NCBI RefSeq assembly: GCF_000220395.1
Contig: NW_004086788.1
Span: forward strand, 62,001-126,000
DNA: 64,000 nt
Direction: 5' to 3'
Source: Ichthyophthirius multifiliis
Taxonomy: Eukaryota; Ciliophora; Oligohymenophorea; Hymenostomatida
A model generated the notes under the pieces. That model saw nothing but the letters and a program-made list of their open reading frames with translations, was not told the origin of the DNA and ran no database searches. The translations under genes and the position numbers were made by a program. This document shows, one piece after another, positions 50,015 to 63,958 of this stretch; position 1 is the first letter of the stretch, and each line of letters begins with the position of its first letter.

Positions 50015-50616
50015 TTTATTAATAAAATAAATATATTTTTTTTTAATATTTTTAAATATAAATTTATGTTATTTTATTTAAATTAATGTTTTATTTTAAA
50101 TTTATAAAATAAAATATTAATTGTTGTGGAGTATTTTGTTATTAAGTATTATTTATTTTATAATTGCTTTTTTTAATCAAAAAAAGTATTATTTTTTTTT
50201 CAAGAAACAAATATAATATAAATTTATAATATTAAAAATGCTTTTATTTCAAGAACTATTATAAATATCAGTATGTTCGAGGAAAATTTTAAAATAATGA
50301 TAATTTAGATGGGCATATTATAAATTAAATCATATATTCCCTAAAATAATAATAATTATATTTACTTTCAATAGTAGAACTAGTTAATATATTAATAAAC
50401 TAATACAAATTTTTTATAGATTTATAATTTCATCTATATTTTTAATAAATTTATTATAATTTTAAATTTTTCAATGTATTCCAAACTGAATGAAATATAT
50501 TTTAATTTTAGAATTTTTTATTTATAAAAAAAATGTATGATATTTTTTTTTATTATCTTTTAAAAAAAAGAAAAATTATAAATTTTTTTGTTAAAAAATA
50601 CAATTAATATATAAAA
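50015..50616. other. Intergenic between two minus-strand genes
   Basis: A+T-rich, with T runs near 50038 and 50550. It should contain the calpain promoter and the 3' end region of the zinc-knuckle gene. No other feature. Confidence 0.55.
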
Positions 50617-52362
50617 TCATTTAATTTTTATTTTTTTAAATTTACTATTTCCTTAATAATCTAAATCCTTTGGTTTTTTAAATTATTCTTTCATTTATTT
50701 AAAATCTTTTTTGTATTTCTTACCTTCTTTAGAAATATCTTTTTAGTTATTATTTTTTTATTTTTTTTATTCTTTAAACTAATCATAATTATTATTTTTT
50801 TAATAACTATGAAAATCATAACTATCATAATAAATTTCGTCTTTTTTTTAATTATAATGTTTTCTAGAGTTATACTCATCTCTTAATTCATATTTTTTTT
50901 CAGAAGATTGTTTTTTTTCTGAATATTTTTGAGTTTTTTTTTCTGAATAATTTTGAGATTTTTTTTTATAGTCTCTTCTGTCTTTGCTAAAACTTTTTTA
51001 ACTTTTTTCATATTTCCTACTATTATCATTTTCATAATCATAATTTCTTCTTCCATTTTAAGACGATTTTCTATTTTTAAAATATGAAACTTCCTCAACT
51101 TTAAAATCTTTTTTTTTAAAGTTTTTAAAAGAGGATTTACTACTATTGCTTTTTTTAAATGCTTTCCTTTTTTTATTATATATATCAACATTTTTTTAGT
51201 CATAGATTTTATCATCTCTTTCTTAAAAAGATAAATTTATGAAAGAATTCCCTTAAGAAATCGAATCTTGTTCATTGGAACTTTCAAAATCACTATCATT
51301 ATATAATTGATCATTAACAATAATTTTATTACAATTTATATGTCCTTTTTTTTCACAATTTAAACACAGGAGTTTTTTATGATCATATTTTAGCCATTCC
51401 TATTCAATACCTTAAAAGTTTCTATTCTATTCTTGCAATTATTATACTCTATCAGAAAATTAAATAGATCCACATTATTATTTAGAGTGTCCTTTTTTTT
51501 AGCATCTTTGACATCCATATTATTCATTTATGAATTCACAATTATTCCATGAATGTCCTAATTAGTTACATTTTCCACATGTCTTTTCATTACATTCATA
51601 TTGCAAATGATCTCCTAAGCAAAAATAACATGCTAATTTTTTCTCTAAAATACATGTTCTTTCTTAATGGCCATACTTTTTACATCTTTTACATGTAAAT
51701 TAACGCTTTTGTTCTTATAAAAAATATCTATTATTTTTATCAACATAAAAAAGACTGCTTATTTTTCGTTTTCTTATTCTTCTTTTTCTTAAATATAATT
51801 TTCTTGTTTTTATTCTTCCTCTTGCTTTTTTACAGGCTCTTTTATTTAGTTTTTTAGCTTTAAATATTCTCCTTCGTTTTTTTGCTTCTCATTAAAAGTT
51901 CTCACTTTTTATGATAAATTACCTCCACAAGTAAAAAAAGATTTATCTTCGCCAACAACTTTGTATATTTTTTATTCATCATATGACATTTGATTTAACA
52001 ATTCAGCTGAAATTACTCCATTAAATGGACATATATCTATATTATATTTTAACGTTTTATTTTACTAAATAATATCATTTGCATTCATTTAATCTTTTTT
52101 TTATTCAGGTTCACTTTCTTTTTATTTATTTTTATCGCGAATTTTTTCTTCTTGGAATTTTGATATCTTTTTTTAAACATCAATATTTACTTTAGTATTC
52201 TTTTTATTATTTTTCTTTTATATTTTATTTTTATTTATTCATATTTATCAATTGATAAATTAAAAAAATTAATCTGTAATGGATTTTTTTTAAACAAAAA
52301 TATATATTTACTTAAATATCATCATCTGATTCTGAAAAATTATAATATTGATAAGATTTCAT
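50617..52362 (-). CDS. Zinc-knuckle RNA-binding protein, Air1/Air2 (ZCCHC7) type
   Basis: Begins MKSYQYYNFSESDDDIQ at 52362, followed by a probable 38 bp intron near 52273-52310. A basic, Gln/Lys-rich N-terminal part follows (ICPFNGVISAELLNQMSYDE is the only globular stretch). Then come five closely spaced zinc knuckles: CKRCKKYGHQERTC, CYFCLGDHLQYEC, CGKCNQLGHSWNNC, CQRCQKKGHSKQQC and CLNCEKKGHINC. The second and fifth are spaced slightly off the CX2CX4HX4C rule. The C-terminus is Ser/Lys/Tyr rich (SEKKTQKYSEKKQSSEKK) and ends SKFKKIKIK at TGA 50617. Four to five tandem knuckles in this arrangement are typical of Air1/Air2/ZCCHC7, RNA-binding subunits of the TRAMP polyadenylation complex that feeds RNA to the nuclear exosome. 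Frame shifts are needed near 51770 and in the N-terminal A runs near 52215. Confidence 0.75.
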
Positions 52363-53120
52363 ATTATAGTTAATTTATTTTAATTTTTTTATCTTATTTA
52401 TTAGTTATTTTATAAAGGATAAAAATAAATATTTATATTACAATTTAATTATTATATGTAATATTTTTAAAACACTTAAAGAATTAATATAAAATATTAA
52501 AAAGAATTATATAAAATATACAATATAAAAGACAGCTTATTTTTATTATTTTTAAAAACATTTTCATTAACTATTTAAAATAATTAAACACTATCCAAAC
52601 TTAATTTATAATTAATAATAATTTATTCAGTTTAAATAACATTTGTATTGAATATAAATATATTCTTATTGAATTATGTATATTATAAATTTTAATATTG
52701 ATTTCATATTTATTATTTCATTTTATATACTTATACATAATAAATAAACAATTAAATTATATAGTTTAAAAATTTGTTTCTTTCATATTTAAATTTCATA
52801 GATTTAAAAATTTTGATTTATTATATATTTTAGTTGAAAAATAAACATTTTTTACAAAATTAAATTTTAATTAAATATTTATTTGTATATACCCTTTTAG
52901 CCATAATATAAAAATTTTTTTTATATTACTTACAATTTTATTTTTATTTTTAATTTTTCTAATTATTTTCCAAAAATAATTAAAAATATATATCAATAAT
53001 AGAAAAAAAGTTCTTATATATTTAAATTTCAGCAAGTTGAAATTTGATTATATTTTTATTTTAATTATCTTCTAAATAAAAAAGAAAACAATTTTTTTTT
53101 TAAATAAATACAAAAAAAAA
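52363..53120. other. Divergent intergenic region
   Basis: Lies between the zinc-knuckle gene (-) and the aspartic protease gene (+). A+T rich, no coding pattern; both promoters should lie here. A-rich leader immediately before ATG 53121. Confidence 0.55.
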
Positions 53121-54278
<1,158 letters not shown>

Positions 54279-54691
54279 TTACTTTTTATTATAAAATTAT
54301 TTTTTTTATTATAAAACTAAATATATTTTTATTAATAGATATATTTTTAATAATATTTTTATTAAATAATATTTTTTTATATATATTTACTAATATATAT
54401 GTCATAATATATTAAACTTTTATATATTAATTTTTTAATATTTATATAAGATTAATAGCCAAAATTAAAACATTTAAAAATAAATTAATACATATAAAAT
54501 ATTTGAGCAAATATTATAAATTTTTAATAATTTTATCTAAAAATAAATATGAAAATTTTTTAATATTATTAAAACCTAAAAATTGCAAAAAATCGGAATT
54601 ATATATATTTATATTTTTATTTTTTGGACAAATATAATTTATTGTAATTTTTATTTTTGAACAAAATATTATAAAACCGCGAAATATAAAA
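54279..54691. other. Intergenic, A+T rich
   Basis: Spacer between the aspartic protease and the E(z) gene, both plus strand; TA-rich with no coding pattern. It ends in an A-rich leader before ATG 54692. Confidence 0.55.
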
Positions 54692-57275
54692 ATGGATTAA
54701 GATCATAATATAACTTATTATTAATCGGAAATAGAAAACAAAATTTTAAAAATTAAATAATTTAATGAAACATTTTTTAACAAGATAATATCTTAGTTGA
54801 TTTAGACAGCGAAAACGATATGTATATCAAATAAATTAAAGGCGAAAGAGCATCAAAAAAATACATAAAAATCAATGACGAGTTTTATTAAGATATTTAA
54901 ACAAAGTAAAAACAAAGAAATTTAACCTTTAATTGATTACACTAATTTAAATTCAGACTAATAGTTACTACTATATTAAAACTAATATTCTAATTATATA
55001 TTGATAACTAAAAATATCGTAGCAAGAGAAGTAATGACTTTTCTATTTCCTTGCCTTAATTATTGTGAAAATGATGACAATATTATTAATGAGTTTTAAA
55101 TTAAAAATTCTTAAGAAAAAAGTTAAAATTAAATACTAAAAGAATGGTTAATAATAAAAAATGCAAATAATTTAGTTGTTGATTTAAGTAATAAAATTTA
55201 AACATTGTTTTTATAAACTATTTAAATTTTATAAAATTAATTTGTTTTAAAATTTAAAAAAAAGACGAAAATACCATAATATATTCATTAATAAATAATA
55301 CTGAAAAGGATATTAATAAAGAAATTTTCATTTGTTTAAAATAATATTTTGAATAAGAAAATGTAAAAATTTAAAGTTTTTAAGAAAGGTAATTTTTTTA
55401 AAATAAATATTTTTATATGTAATAATTTTAAAAAATATATTTATATTTTTATAGGATAGATAATATTCACTTAACTTATGATAGTCATATAAAATACAAA
55501 TATGGAATAACAATAGATGACGAAGTAATTACTTTTTCTTCAATAACTTCTACTTTTAAAAGTTTTTTTTGTCAAAGATGTTATTTATATGATTGCAAAA
55601 AACACTAAATGAAATAAGTTTACTCAATTTTTTATAAATATATTTATGCATAATATTTTTTTATTATAATTTACTTTTTCTATAGATTTTTATATAACAA
55701 ATTTTTTTAGGATACTAATTTTTATTTTCCGGAAACGTTTAATAGTAATGATATAAAATAAATAAGTAAACTCCAAGATTTTTACAACAATTATTTGTTA
55801 AAAAATATAAAATACTAAGGAAGTGCTTGCTCAGAATAGTGTTATTTAAATTTAAATATTAACGATTTTTAGTCAGTAAAAAAACTAAAATATACTAAAT
55901 AAGTTTAATATATATACTAACTATATAAATTTAGTTGATTTCAGATAAATATCAAAATGAATTTGATAATCAATTTTAAAAAGCATATATGGAGTAAGGA
56001 ATATAACGATTTTCTTACAATCCTTGTAAAATATCATTAATAGATTTATCTTATAATTGTAATTAAATGTTTGTATATTTGATTAGAATAATTATTAATA
56101 AAAATAATTTTTTTAACAATAAATCTGTAAAAAAGTCAAAGTCCAAATTAAAAAAAAATAGTAATCGTAATATATATAATAAGTTACAATATTACGAACC
56201 TTGTTATCATTATAATTTTTATAATTAACCATCTGATATTTAGTGTTTGAATTGCATGTTATTAAATATTATATAATAAATCATAAATAATATAAAAATT
56301 AAAAAAAAAGATGTGCTGAAAGAGGATTTTGTGATATATATTGTGGTTGTGATATTAATGATTGTAAAATAAGAAAAAAAGGATGTCGTTGTATTAATGG
56401 AAAATGTAAAACAAACCTTTGTATTTGTTTTAGTTTAGGTATGGAATGTGATCCTGAAGTATTAAATTTTAAAAATAATATATATTAATAAAATTGAAAA
56501 TAAAAAAGATTTGTAATATGTGCTATGGATGTGAAAAAAAGAACAGATGTGAAAATAATGAATATGTTTACAGAAAATAAGCAGTAAAAAAGATATTTCA
56601 ATAAAAATATAAAAATAAAATAATATATTTAAATTTAAATTATTAATTAATTCAGAAATATGCTTTTTTAAGTATTGTTTAACACAAAAAAATGTTTTCT
56701 CTAAAATTCAATTTTAATATTAATAATTTAATTAAAATTTATTAAATTTTTTTATATTTAAATAGAGAACAGTTATAGGTGTTTCCTCAGCTTGTAACGG
56801 TTTAGGATTATATAATACTTAACCAATAAATGAAAATTGTTTAGTAGTTTTATATATAGGAGAGCTTATTAGTGAGGATGAATTAATTATCAGAGAAAGC
56901 TGGTTTAAATCTGATTAATTATATAGTTTTATTAAAAATGATTATGAAAAACTTACTGACTCAAAGTTTTTTGGAAACAAAGTATTTTTAATTTATAATT
57001 ATTGATTGTTTTTATTTTATTAGAGTAGATTTATTAATCATAGTTTTAATTTGTAAAATTGTTATGCCAAAAATATTTATTCAAAAGGAGATTATCATTT
57101 AGGATTATATGCTAAATTTTTTATACCTCCTGGAAACGAACTGTTTTTTGATTATGATGCAGATAAAACTTTATTGTAGAATAATTTTTGGATTTCATAA
57201 GAAAATAATTTAATTAATAAATTAACTAAAAATAAATAGATTATAATTAAAAAATAGATTATAGATAAATATTGA
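54692..57275 (+). CDS. EZL: Enhancer-of-zeste histone H3K27 methyltransferase
   Basis: Catalytic subunit of a Polycomb repressive complex 2. The landmarks occur in family order: SFFCQRCYLYDCKKH (the Cys motif before the SANT domain), YQGSACSEQCYLNL, FSYNPCKISLIDLSYNCNQM (SANT), YEPCYHYN, then the CXC domain (CAERGFCDIYCGCDINDC, KGCRCINGKCKTNLC, LGMECDPE). The SET domain follows: GLGLYNTQPINENCLVVLYI, GELISEDELI, RFINHSFNLQNCYAKNIY (NHS..NC cofactor and lysine-channel motif), and PPGNELFFDYDAD. It ends IIKKQIIDKY at TGA 57273. Introns seen include 55389-55454, 55618-55710, one before CXC (about 56261-56310), one after DPE, and one before SRFINHS (about 56984-57024). The N-terminal third needs shifts near 54785 and 54925. 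In Tetrahymena and Paramecium the EZL1 enzyme marks DNA for elimination; the same role here is inference. Confidence 0.88.
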
Positions 57276-57757
57276 ATAAAAGATATATTTAAAAGAAAAT
57301 TATATAAAAATATATATAAAAAATTATTTTTAATAAAAAATTATAATAAAAAAAATAAAATAAATTCATAATAAATATTGTAAAAAATAATAAATCATAC
57401 AATTAAAAAAAATAATTATTAATATAGTAAAAAAAATAAGATTAATAAAAAAATTAAAATATATTTAAAATATAAATATGATATTAATATAAAAAAAATA
57501 TAAATTTAAAATAAAATTTTTTTATGAAATAAAAAAATAAGAAATAAAAGAAAATTTAAAAAAATAAATAAAAATATTAATAAAATTAAAATATTGTATG
57601 TCTATATTATTTAAAATATTTAAATAAAAATAAATTATTTAATATATATTTATATATTTATATATTTATATATTTATTTTTTTTTATATTGCAAAACATT
57701 TTTTTTTTATTAGAATAATTTTAATATTTTTAAAGAAGTTTTATTTAAAATTAATTA
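57276..57757. other. Intergenic, A+T rich
   Basis: Downstream of the E(z) gene: A runs with a few ATTTATAT repeats near 57645-57680. No coding signal. Confidence 0.55.
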
Positions 57758-58627
57758 ATGAATAACAATTTAAAATAATAACTAAAATTTAATAATTCTG
57801 ATTTTATTTCTTTAAATTAAAATGATATATCTAATTAATCTATTAATAATAATATATCTCCTTAATCTATTTAAAATGAAAAATTTTTAGATAATAAATA
57901 AATTAATAAATCTATATAGGATTTAAAAATAACATAAAAACAATTAAAAGATGTAGTAATTAAAAGTTTGAAAAAGCTAAATAAACCTGGATAATTTTAT
58001 TAAAATTTAGAATAAAAAAAATTAAATGACTTTTATAAATCTAATAAAATTTAAAATAAAAATAAAAATATAAATAAAAATCAGCATTTTTCTTCTGTTT
58101 TTAGTTCATAATCATTTAATTCAGAAAAATTAGATGTAAATCTGTAAATAATATAAAATGCTTAATAAAAATAAGAAAATTTAAATTAGGATTAAAATAA
58201 TATAAAAGATTAAATATAAAACATTATCTAACAGCCATATAATAATTAATAATAAAATAATTATGAATTAAATAATAATAATACATTTCCATTAAATTAT
58301 AATAATTAAATAGATTTTTATAGTAAATAATAAGATTAAGAAAGTTAAATAAAATATAAAATAGAATTATAAGATGATGAAATTAAAGATTTGTAATGGC
58401 TAAATCCAAATATTGTATATTCAGAATCTGCAAATTATATATATATTTCAGAATAGTATAGAAATGTATAAAAAAAAATATATATAATATTGTAAATATA
58501 ATATTTTATTTTTAAAATTAATAGTTATGATAATTAATATATTTAAAATTTCTATAAAAATAAAAAAAATATTTATACTTCAAATCCTACTAAAATTAAA
58601 AGATAGTTTATATGCAAATTTTGTTGA
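57758..58627 (+). CDS. Gln/Asn-rich protein of unknown function
   Basis: Reads from ATG 57758 (MNNNLKQQLKFNNSDFISLN) for about 245 codons without TGA. It is Asn, Gln, Ser and Lys rich, with a short helical segment (ITQKQLKDVVIKSLKKLNK) and a Phe/Ser patch (HFSSVFSSQSFNSEK). Near the end comes a more structured stretch, ELQDDEIKDLQWLNPNIVY followed by SANYIYISEQYRN. An intron of about 60 bp begins at GTATAA near 58469. The last exon reads YDNQYIQNFYKNKKNIYTSN and ends IKRQFICKFC at TGA 58625, one base out of phase with the donor I can see. It lies 0.5 kb downstream of the E(z) gene on the same strand, but there is no evidence that they work together. Confidence 0.5.
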
Positions 58628-58814
58628 ATAAATAATGTTTTATGTAATTTAAAAAAAATATATTAAAAAAATTTATTATGAATTATAAATATATAAATAA
58701 TAATATTAATATTTGTTTAATAGATATAGATGAAATTAAATATATATATAAAAAATATATATAAATAAATAAATTTAAAACAATAATTTAAGTAAATAAT
58801 AAATAGTGTTAGTT

Positions 58815-58851
<37 letters not shown>

Positions 58852-59350
58852 TTATATATATATTTATATAAATTATTTATACTTTAATTAAATTATATAA
58901 TATTTTATAATTAGATTTTTATAATAACTTATAATGTATTAAATTTAGATTGAAATATTTCAACTATATTTATATTTTAAAAATATTTTATCTATCATAA
59001 ATTATAAGATATTTCAATATTAAAATTTTCATAATTTTTTTTTTTCATAGATGATCTAATGATATTTAAATAAAATTTAAAATATTTATATCCTTTTTTA
59101 TTTAATTATATAAATATATTTATATTATTATTTTAAAAATTCACATTAATATAATTAAATTATAATGCTAATTTTAAATAAATAATCAAAATATATATAA
59201 AAATTTAAAATTAAAATATGTTTTTTTATTAAAATATTAAAAAAAGTTAATTGAAATAAAATATAATATGTATATACATTTTCAAGGTTAAAATTTAATT
59301 AAATACATTAAAATAATTAAAAAAAAAAAAGTTAACAATAATAATTAAAA
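58628..59350. other. Intergenic with (TA)n tract
   Basis: A+T-rich spacer containing about 30 bp of perfect TA near 58819-58848 and a poly-A run just before 59331. No coding pattern. Confidence 0.6.
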
Positions 59351-62300
59351 ATGCAACAAAATATTAAAAATATCAAGTAACTTTATTAAAACAAACATAA
59401 ACGATCGATTTCAACATAAGCTACATAAAAGTAATATTAAATTTTAGATTAGATTAAATAAAATTAATAATTATAAAATATTAACTAAACCCAGGAAAGT
59501 TAATAAAATAAAATTAAATTAAAAATATTATAAACACCAAGGAAGTCATACATCTATAATTAAAATTTTGTAAAAGATTAAATAAATAACAAAACATTTA
59601 AATGCAATTCAAAACATTAATAAGAGAAGTAATTAATTAAATATTTTAAAGACTTTTCTTAAAGCAAATAATTATAAACTGAAAACTTAAGATAAGAAAA
59701 AGATATTTTTTAATATTAATCTCCAACAAATTATAGATAACGAAAACTGATTTTTTCTTAAATATATAAATCAGAAAATATTAAGCAAAATCAATTTATT
59801 ATCAAAGGGAAAGAACTAATGAAGCAAGGAGAATTTAATTAAGCTTTATTACAATTTTAAGAAGCTTTAATAAATGATCCTTAATTATAAGAAGCTTAGT
59901 ATTTATAAGCTATATGTTATCTCTAGCTTGAAAAGTTTTAAAAATCTATAGATTTGTTTAGTGATTTAATTGAAAAGCAGCAAGATTATAGAAGAAATAT
60001 TTATTTATTAGTGGCTATTTGTTATAAAAAAATAAATTAATTAAATGCTGCCATATAAATTGTAAAATATAATTTTAAAATCAAATAAAGAAATACTTTT
60101 ATTTTTATAAAATTAATTAAATTTACTTATATTTTTATCAAAACATAATAAATTAAAAAAAGCTAAATAAAGGAATACAGTATTATCCAAAATATTATGA
60201 TGCATATGTTTATCATGGAAAGCTTTAAGTAAAAACAAAAAGATATGAAAAAGCAATAATAGATTTTGAAATGGCAATATAACTAAAGCCTTTTTGTGGC
60301 TTAGGATATATAGGAAAGGCTGATTGTCTAAGACATTTGAAAAAATTTAATGAAGCAATAGAAATATATTCATTTACTATAAAATTAGATTAAAATATTT
60401 GCAAAATTGCTTTACAAAAGCGAGCTGTTTGTTATATTGAATTTAAACATTTTGATTAAGCTAGAAATGATCTAAATTCTGTAACATTATTAGTTTTATT
60501 TATTTTATTTTTTAATAATAAATAATTAAAAAAAGCTTTTATAAAGCGATCCTACTAATTCAGAAGCTTTTTATTTTAAAGGAATATTATTAATAAAAGA
60601 AAGTAATAAAATACATTTATATATAGATATATATTTAAAAAATATATAAAAAAAGACAAATTAAACGAAGCTTTGCTTTCCTTTGAATAAGCAATAAAAT
60701 ATAATAATTCAAGCAAAGCAATTGTAAAATCACTTCAAGAAATAGCAAAAATCAAAATTTAATTTAGAGATTATTATTAAGCTTATTATACCCTTTAAAG
60801 AGCCAATTATTTAGATATTGATAATAAAAAGTTAAAAATATTGACAATTTTTACAGATGGAGTGACATTTTTAATGAAAAGAAAATATAAAGAAGGAATT
60901 CACTGTTTAACAGAATTAATAAATAAAAATACATTAAATGAATTTTTGCATCCATTAGTATATACACACAGGGCATATGGTTATTTTTGTTTAGGAAAAC
61001 ATCAGAAATGTATAAACGACTTAGAAAACGTATAAAATTTAGACATAGGTTCAATATATAATAAATATATTTGCTAAAGTATTATTTCGTGTGCATAAAA
61101 CTAATTCGAAAAAGCAATAAAACTTCTTAATTCCGCTAATAAAATATCACCAAAAAAAATGGAGCCTTTTTTTTATAAAGGAATGGTTTTTGTAAAATTT
61201 GGCAATAAACTAATAAATAAAAACAGTCATTAAAAAAAATTGTAATATGTTTAAAATGCAATAAAAAATTTTGATAAAGCAATTATTTTAAATGACTAAA
61301 ATGCTAATATTTATTATTATAGAGCTATCTTAAATTTTTTTTTAATTGAAAATAACATTGTAAATGACAAAATAAATATATATAAACAAATAAACGATGA
61401 TTTAGATAAAGCAATAGAAAAATCACAAGAAAATATTTCTAATCATTTTTATGTAAGAGGTTTATTAAATGCATATTGCAACTAAGTGAATTCAGCTATA
61501 AGTGACCTTTCTATAGCGATTACTTTAGATGATACTTTATCTAATGCTTATTTAAATAGGTCTAAATGCTTCCTATTAACAGGTGATAAGAGTTCAGCAT
61601 TTGAGGATTTATAAAGATATGTTGACATAAAAAGAAAAACTATTAAAAAGGAAGATGACTCTTCTGATATACATTTATGGTCCGGAAACTTACTTTTTAA
61701 TATAGGAGCTTTTGAAGATGCTATAAAAGCTTATTCAAATATAAATGGAATAAATAAAAATGAAGAATATTTATTGCTTAGAATAAAATGTTATTTTGCA
61801 ATGAAAGATTTAACAAGTACTATTGAAGATATTGATAGTTTACTTTAATTGAATAGTAATAATAAGGAAATTTCAATTGATAAAATATGTTTGGAAAGCT
61901 TAAAATCATTTATTTGTTAAAAAAACTATTAGGGTTAAAAAGAGGGAATTTAATAAATTAAAAGTATAACTAAACAAAAAAGTGGTTTTTTTTTTAAATG
62001 GTCTGATATAGTATTTTACAAAGCTGTGTTTTATTTCTAAACTGGAAATTTCATTAAAGCTATCAAAAACTTTCAAAAATCAATATAAATTAAAGGAGTT
62101 GAATGTAATAATAATAATAAACTTTATGAATTTGATTTTGATAATTAAACTTATAATATTTACGAGTTTTATTATAGTTGTGCAGCTTGCTTTATTATGA
62201 TGAAATAATATAAATAAGCTATTAAATAACTGTAACAATTGAAAGAAATAATACCTAATGAAGGAATAATTAAATAATTAGATTTAATTATCTAAATTTT

Positions 62301-63608
62301 ATATGATGAAATGTAAAATAGTATATTAAGTTCTTAATATTGTAATATACCTATTTATATTATATATAATAATTATAGATTATTTTTTATTATTAATTAG
62401 TAGATGATTCTTAAATAAATTAACTTTGCAATATAGAAATTTTTCCTTATAAAAATAGATTTTGTTCAACTTTTAAATCTTAATAAGCACAATTTTAAAT
62501 ATATAAATATTTTGTAAAATAACTAAAATTTTATATATATATATAATTTTAAAACATATAAAAGAAAATAAAACTTTATTTTTGTTTACCTTATGTTGAA
62601 TATCCTTCAATAAAACCTTAGTTTGATAATTCTTTGATTGAAAACTTTAAAGTATATTATTATAAACATTATCTTTTAAATTAATTTTTAAAGCCTGAAT
62701 TAGTAGAAAACAAACCTGAGGCACCTTGGATAAGAAAATGTTAAGATGGATTTATTCTTACAGAAAATATATAATATTTTGATAACTTAGATTTATAAAC
62801 CGAAACTAAAATTGATATTAGTATTTAAATAAGAATAAAAAAAATTATTTTAATTAATTTTTTAGATTAAGTATAAAAATTGGAAACTAATATTATCAGC
62901 AATTCATAAATATTAGATTTAAATAACGATGATATAAATAGTTAAAGTTAATGTAATTTTTTTAATTATTTTTTTATAAATAATTATATATGTATTGAAT
63001 AGAATAAAGTTAAATATTTTAGTCTATAAATAAATAAAATCTAAAAGAGATGTTTAAATTAAACGAAAACGTAGAAAAAAACTAAACTAAATAATCTCAA
63101 AAAATTAATGAAATCGAAATTTGTAAATATATAAAATAATCCTTTTATATGAAATATAAAAAAAATATTTTAGAAAAAATAACTTACTAATATTAATTAA
63201 TTATTTATTTTTTAATTATTTAAGTGTTTGGTAAATATTTTTAATTATTTATATTTTTTTGTAATTTTTAATTACAAATTTCTTTTGTTTTTTTTTATTC
63301 TTACAAATATATACAATTTAGAAATATCTTCAAAATATATAAAATAAAAAACAATAATTTGGGATTAATCAAAATCACAAAATTCACTTTTAAAATAAAT
63401 AAATAAATTTTTTAAAATTAATATTTCAATAAATATAAAAAAATTAAAGTAAGCATACTAAGATATAAAAGTATATAATAAGTACTAAATAAAATTCAAT
63501 GCAGATGATTTAATGTATTTTAAATTAATAAACAATACGTTATTAACCTATAAGAAATAAATCGGATACCAGTTAATTGAAGTTTATGTTGTAATGAAGT
63601 TATTATGA
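59351..63608 (+). CDS. Large tetratricopeptide-repeat (TPR) protein
   Basis: Starts MQQNIKNIKQLYQNKHKR at 59351. After a polar leader of about 170 residues, TPR units run for most of the chain: FIIKGKELMKQGEFNQALLQ, YLQAICYLQLEKFQKSIDLF, AYVYHGKLQVKTKRYEKAII, GYIGKADCLRHLKKFNEAIE, ALQKRAVCYIEFKHFDQARN, EAFYFKGILLI, HFYVRGLLNAYCNQVNSAIS, AYLNRSKCFLLTGDKSSAFE and more. Introns consistent in phase: 60062-60162, 60481-60535, 60603-60655, 62342-62400, 62514-62564, 62821-62865, 62941-63002. The C-terminal part is not TPR (LPYVEYPSIKPQFDNSLIEN, EAPWIRKCQDGFI). The model is firm to about 63170; after that several splice choices give plausible tails ending at 63597, 63608 or later. TPRs are protein-binding scaffolds. 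Ciliates have many, often in cilia or chaperone complexes, but nothing here says which. Confidence 0.8.
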
Positions 63609-63958
63609 ATGAAAGTAAATTAACAAGTAAAAAAAAAATTGTAAATTGAAAAAATAAATTAATAAATAAAAAACAAGAAAAAACTTAAATCATTAAAATT
63701 TTAAAAATAGAATAAATAGAAAAAGCTGAAAAAAACTAGTAAGAAATAAAATATAGTAATTAATAAATATTTCTTAGAAAATTAACAAATTATTTTGGTA
63801 AAGAATTATTAATCATATAATTAAATTTAGAAAATCATAATAAATTTTTCAATTAAAGATAAAACTAAAAATAAAATAATTTCAATAAATTTAGAACATA
63901 AAAATATTAAAACGCAAAAACAAAAAATATTGAATTGATTGAAAAAAAAAATTGTTGA
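63605..63958 (+). CDS. Possible small basic helical protein, or last exon of the TPR gene
   Basis: ATG 63605 (MNESKLTKK) with a candidate 51 bp intron 63627-63677 gives exactly 101 codons to TGA 63956-63958. The chain is Lys/Gln/Asn rich and helical (ILKIEQIEKAEKNQQEIKYS, FLRKLTNYFGKELLIIQLN). It begins inside the most plausible tail of the preceding gene, so both cannot be right as drawn. The exon may instead belong to the TPR gene. Confidence 0.3.

Noticed and set aside
54692-57275. Reading the Cys-rich segment as a metallothionein or TSO1-type CXC protein
   Set aside because: The SANT-type motif before it and the SET domain after it, in E(z) order, explain it better.
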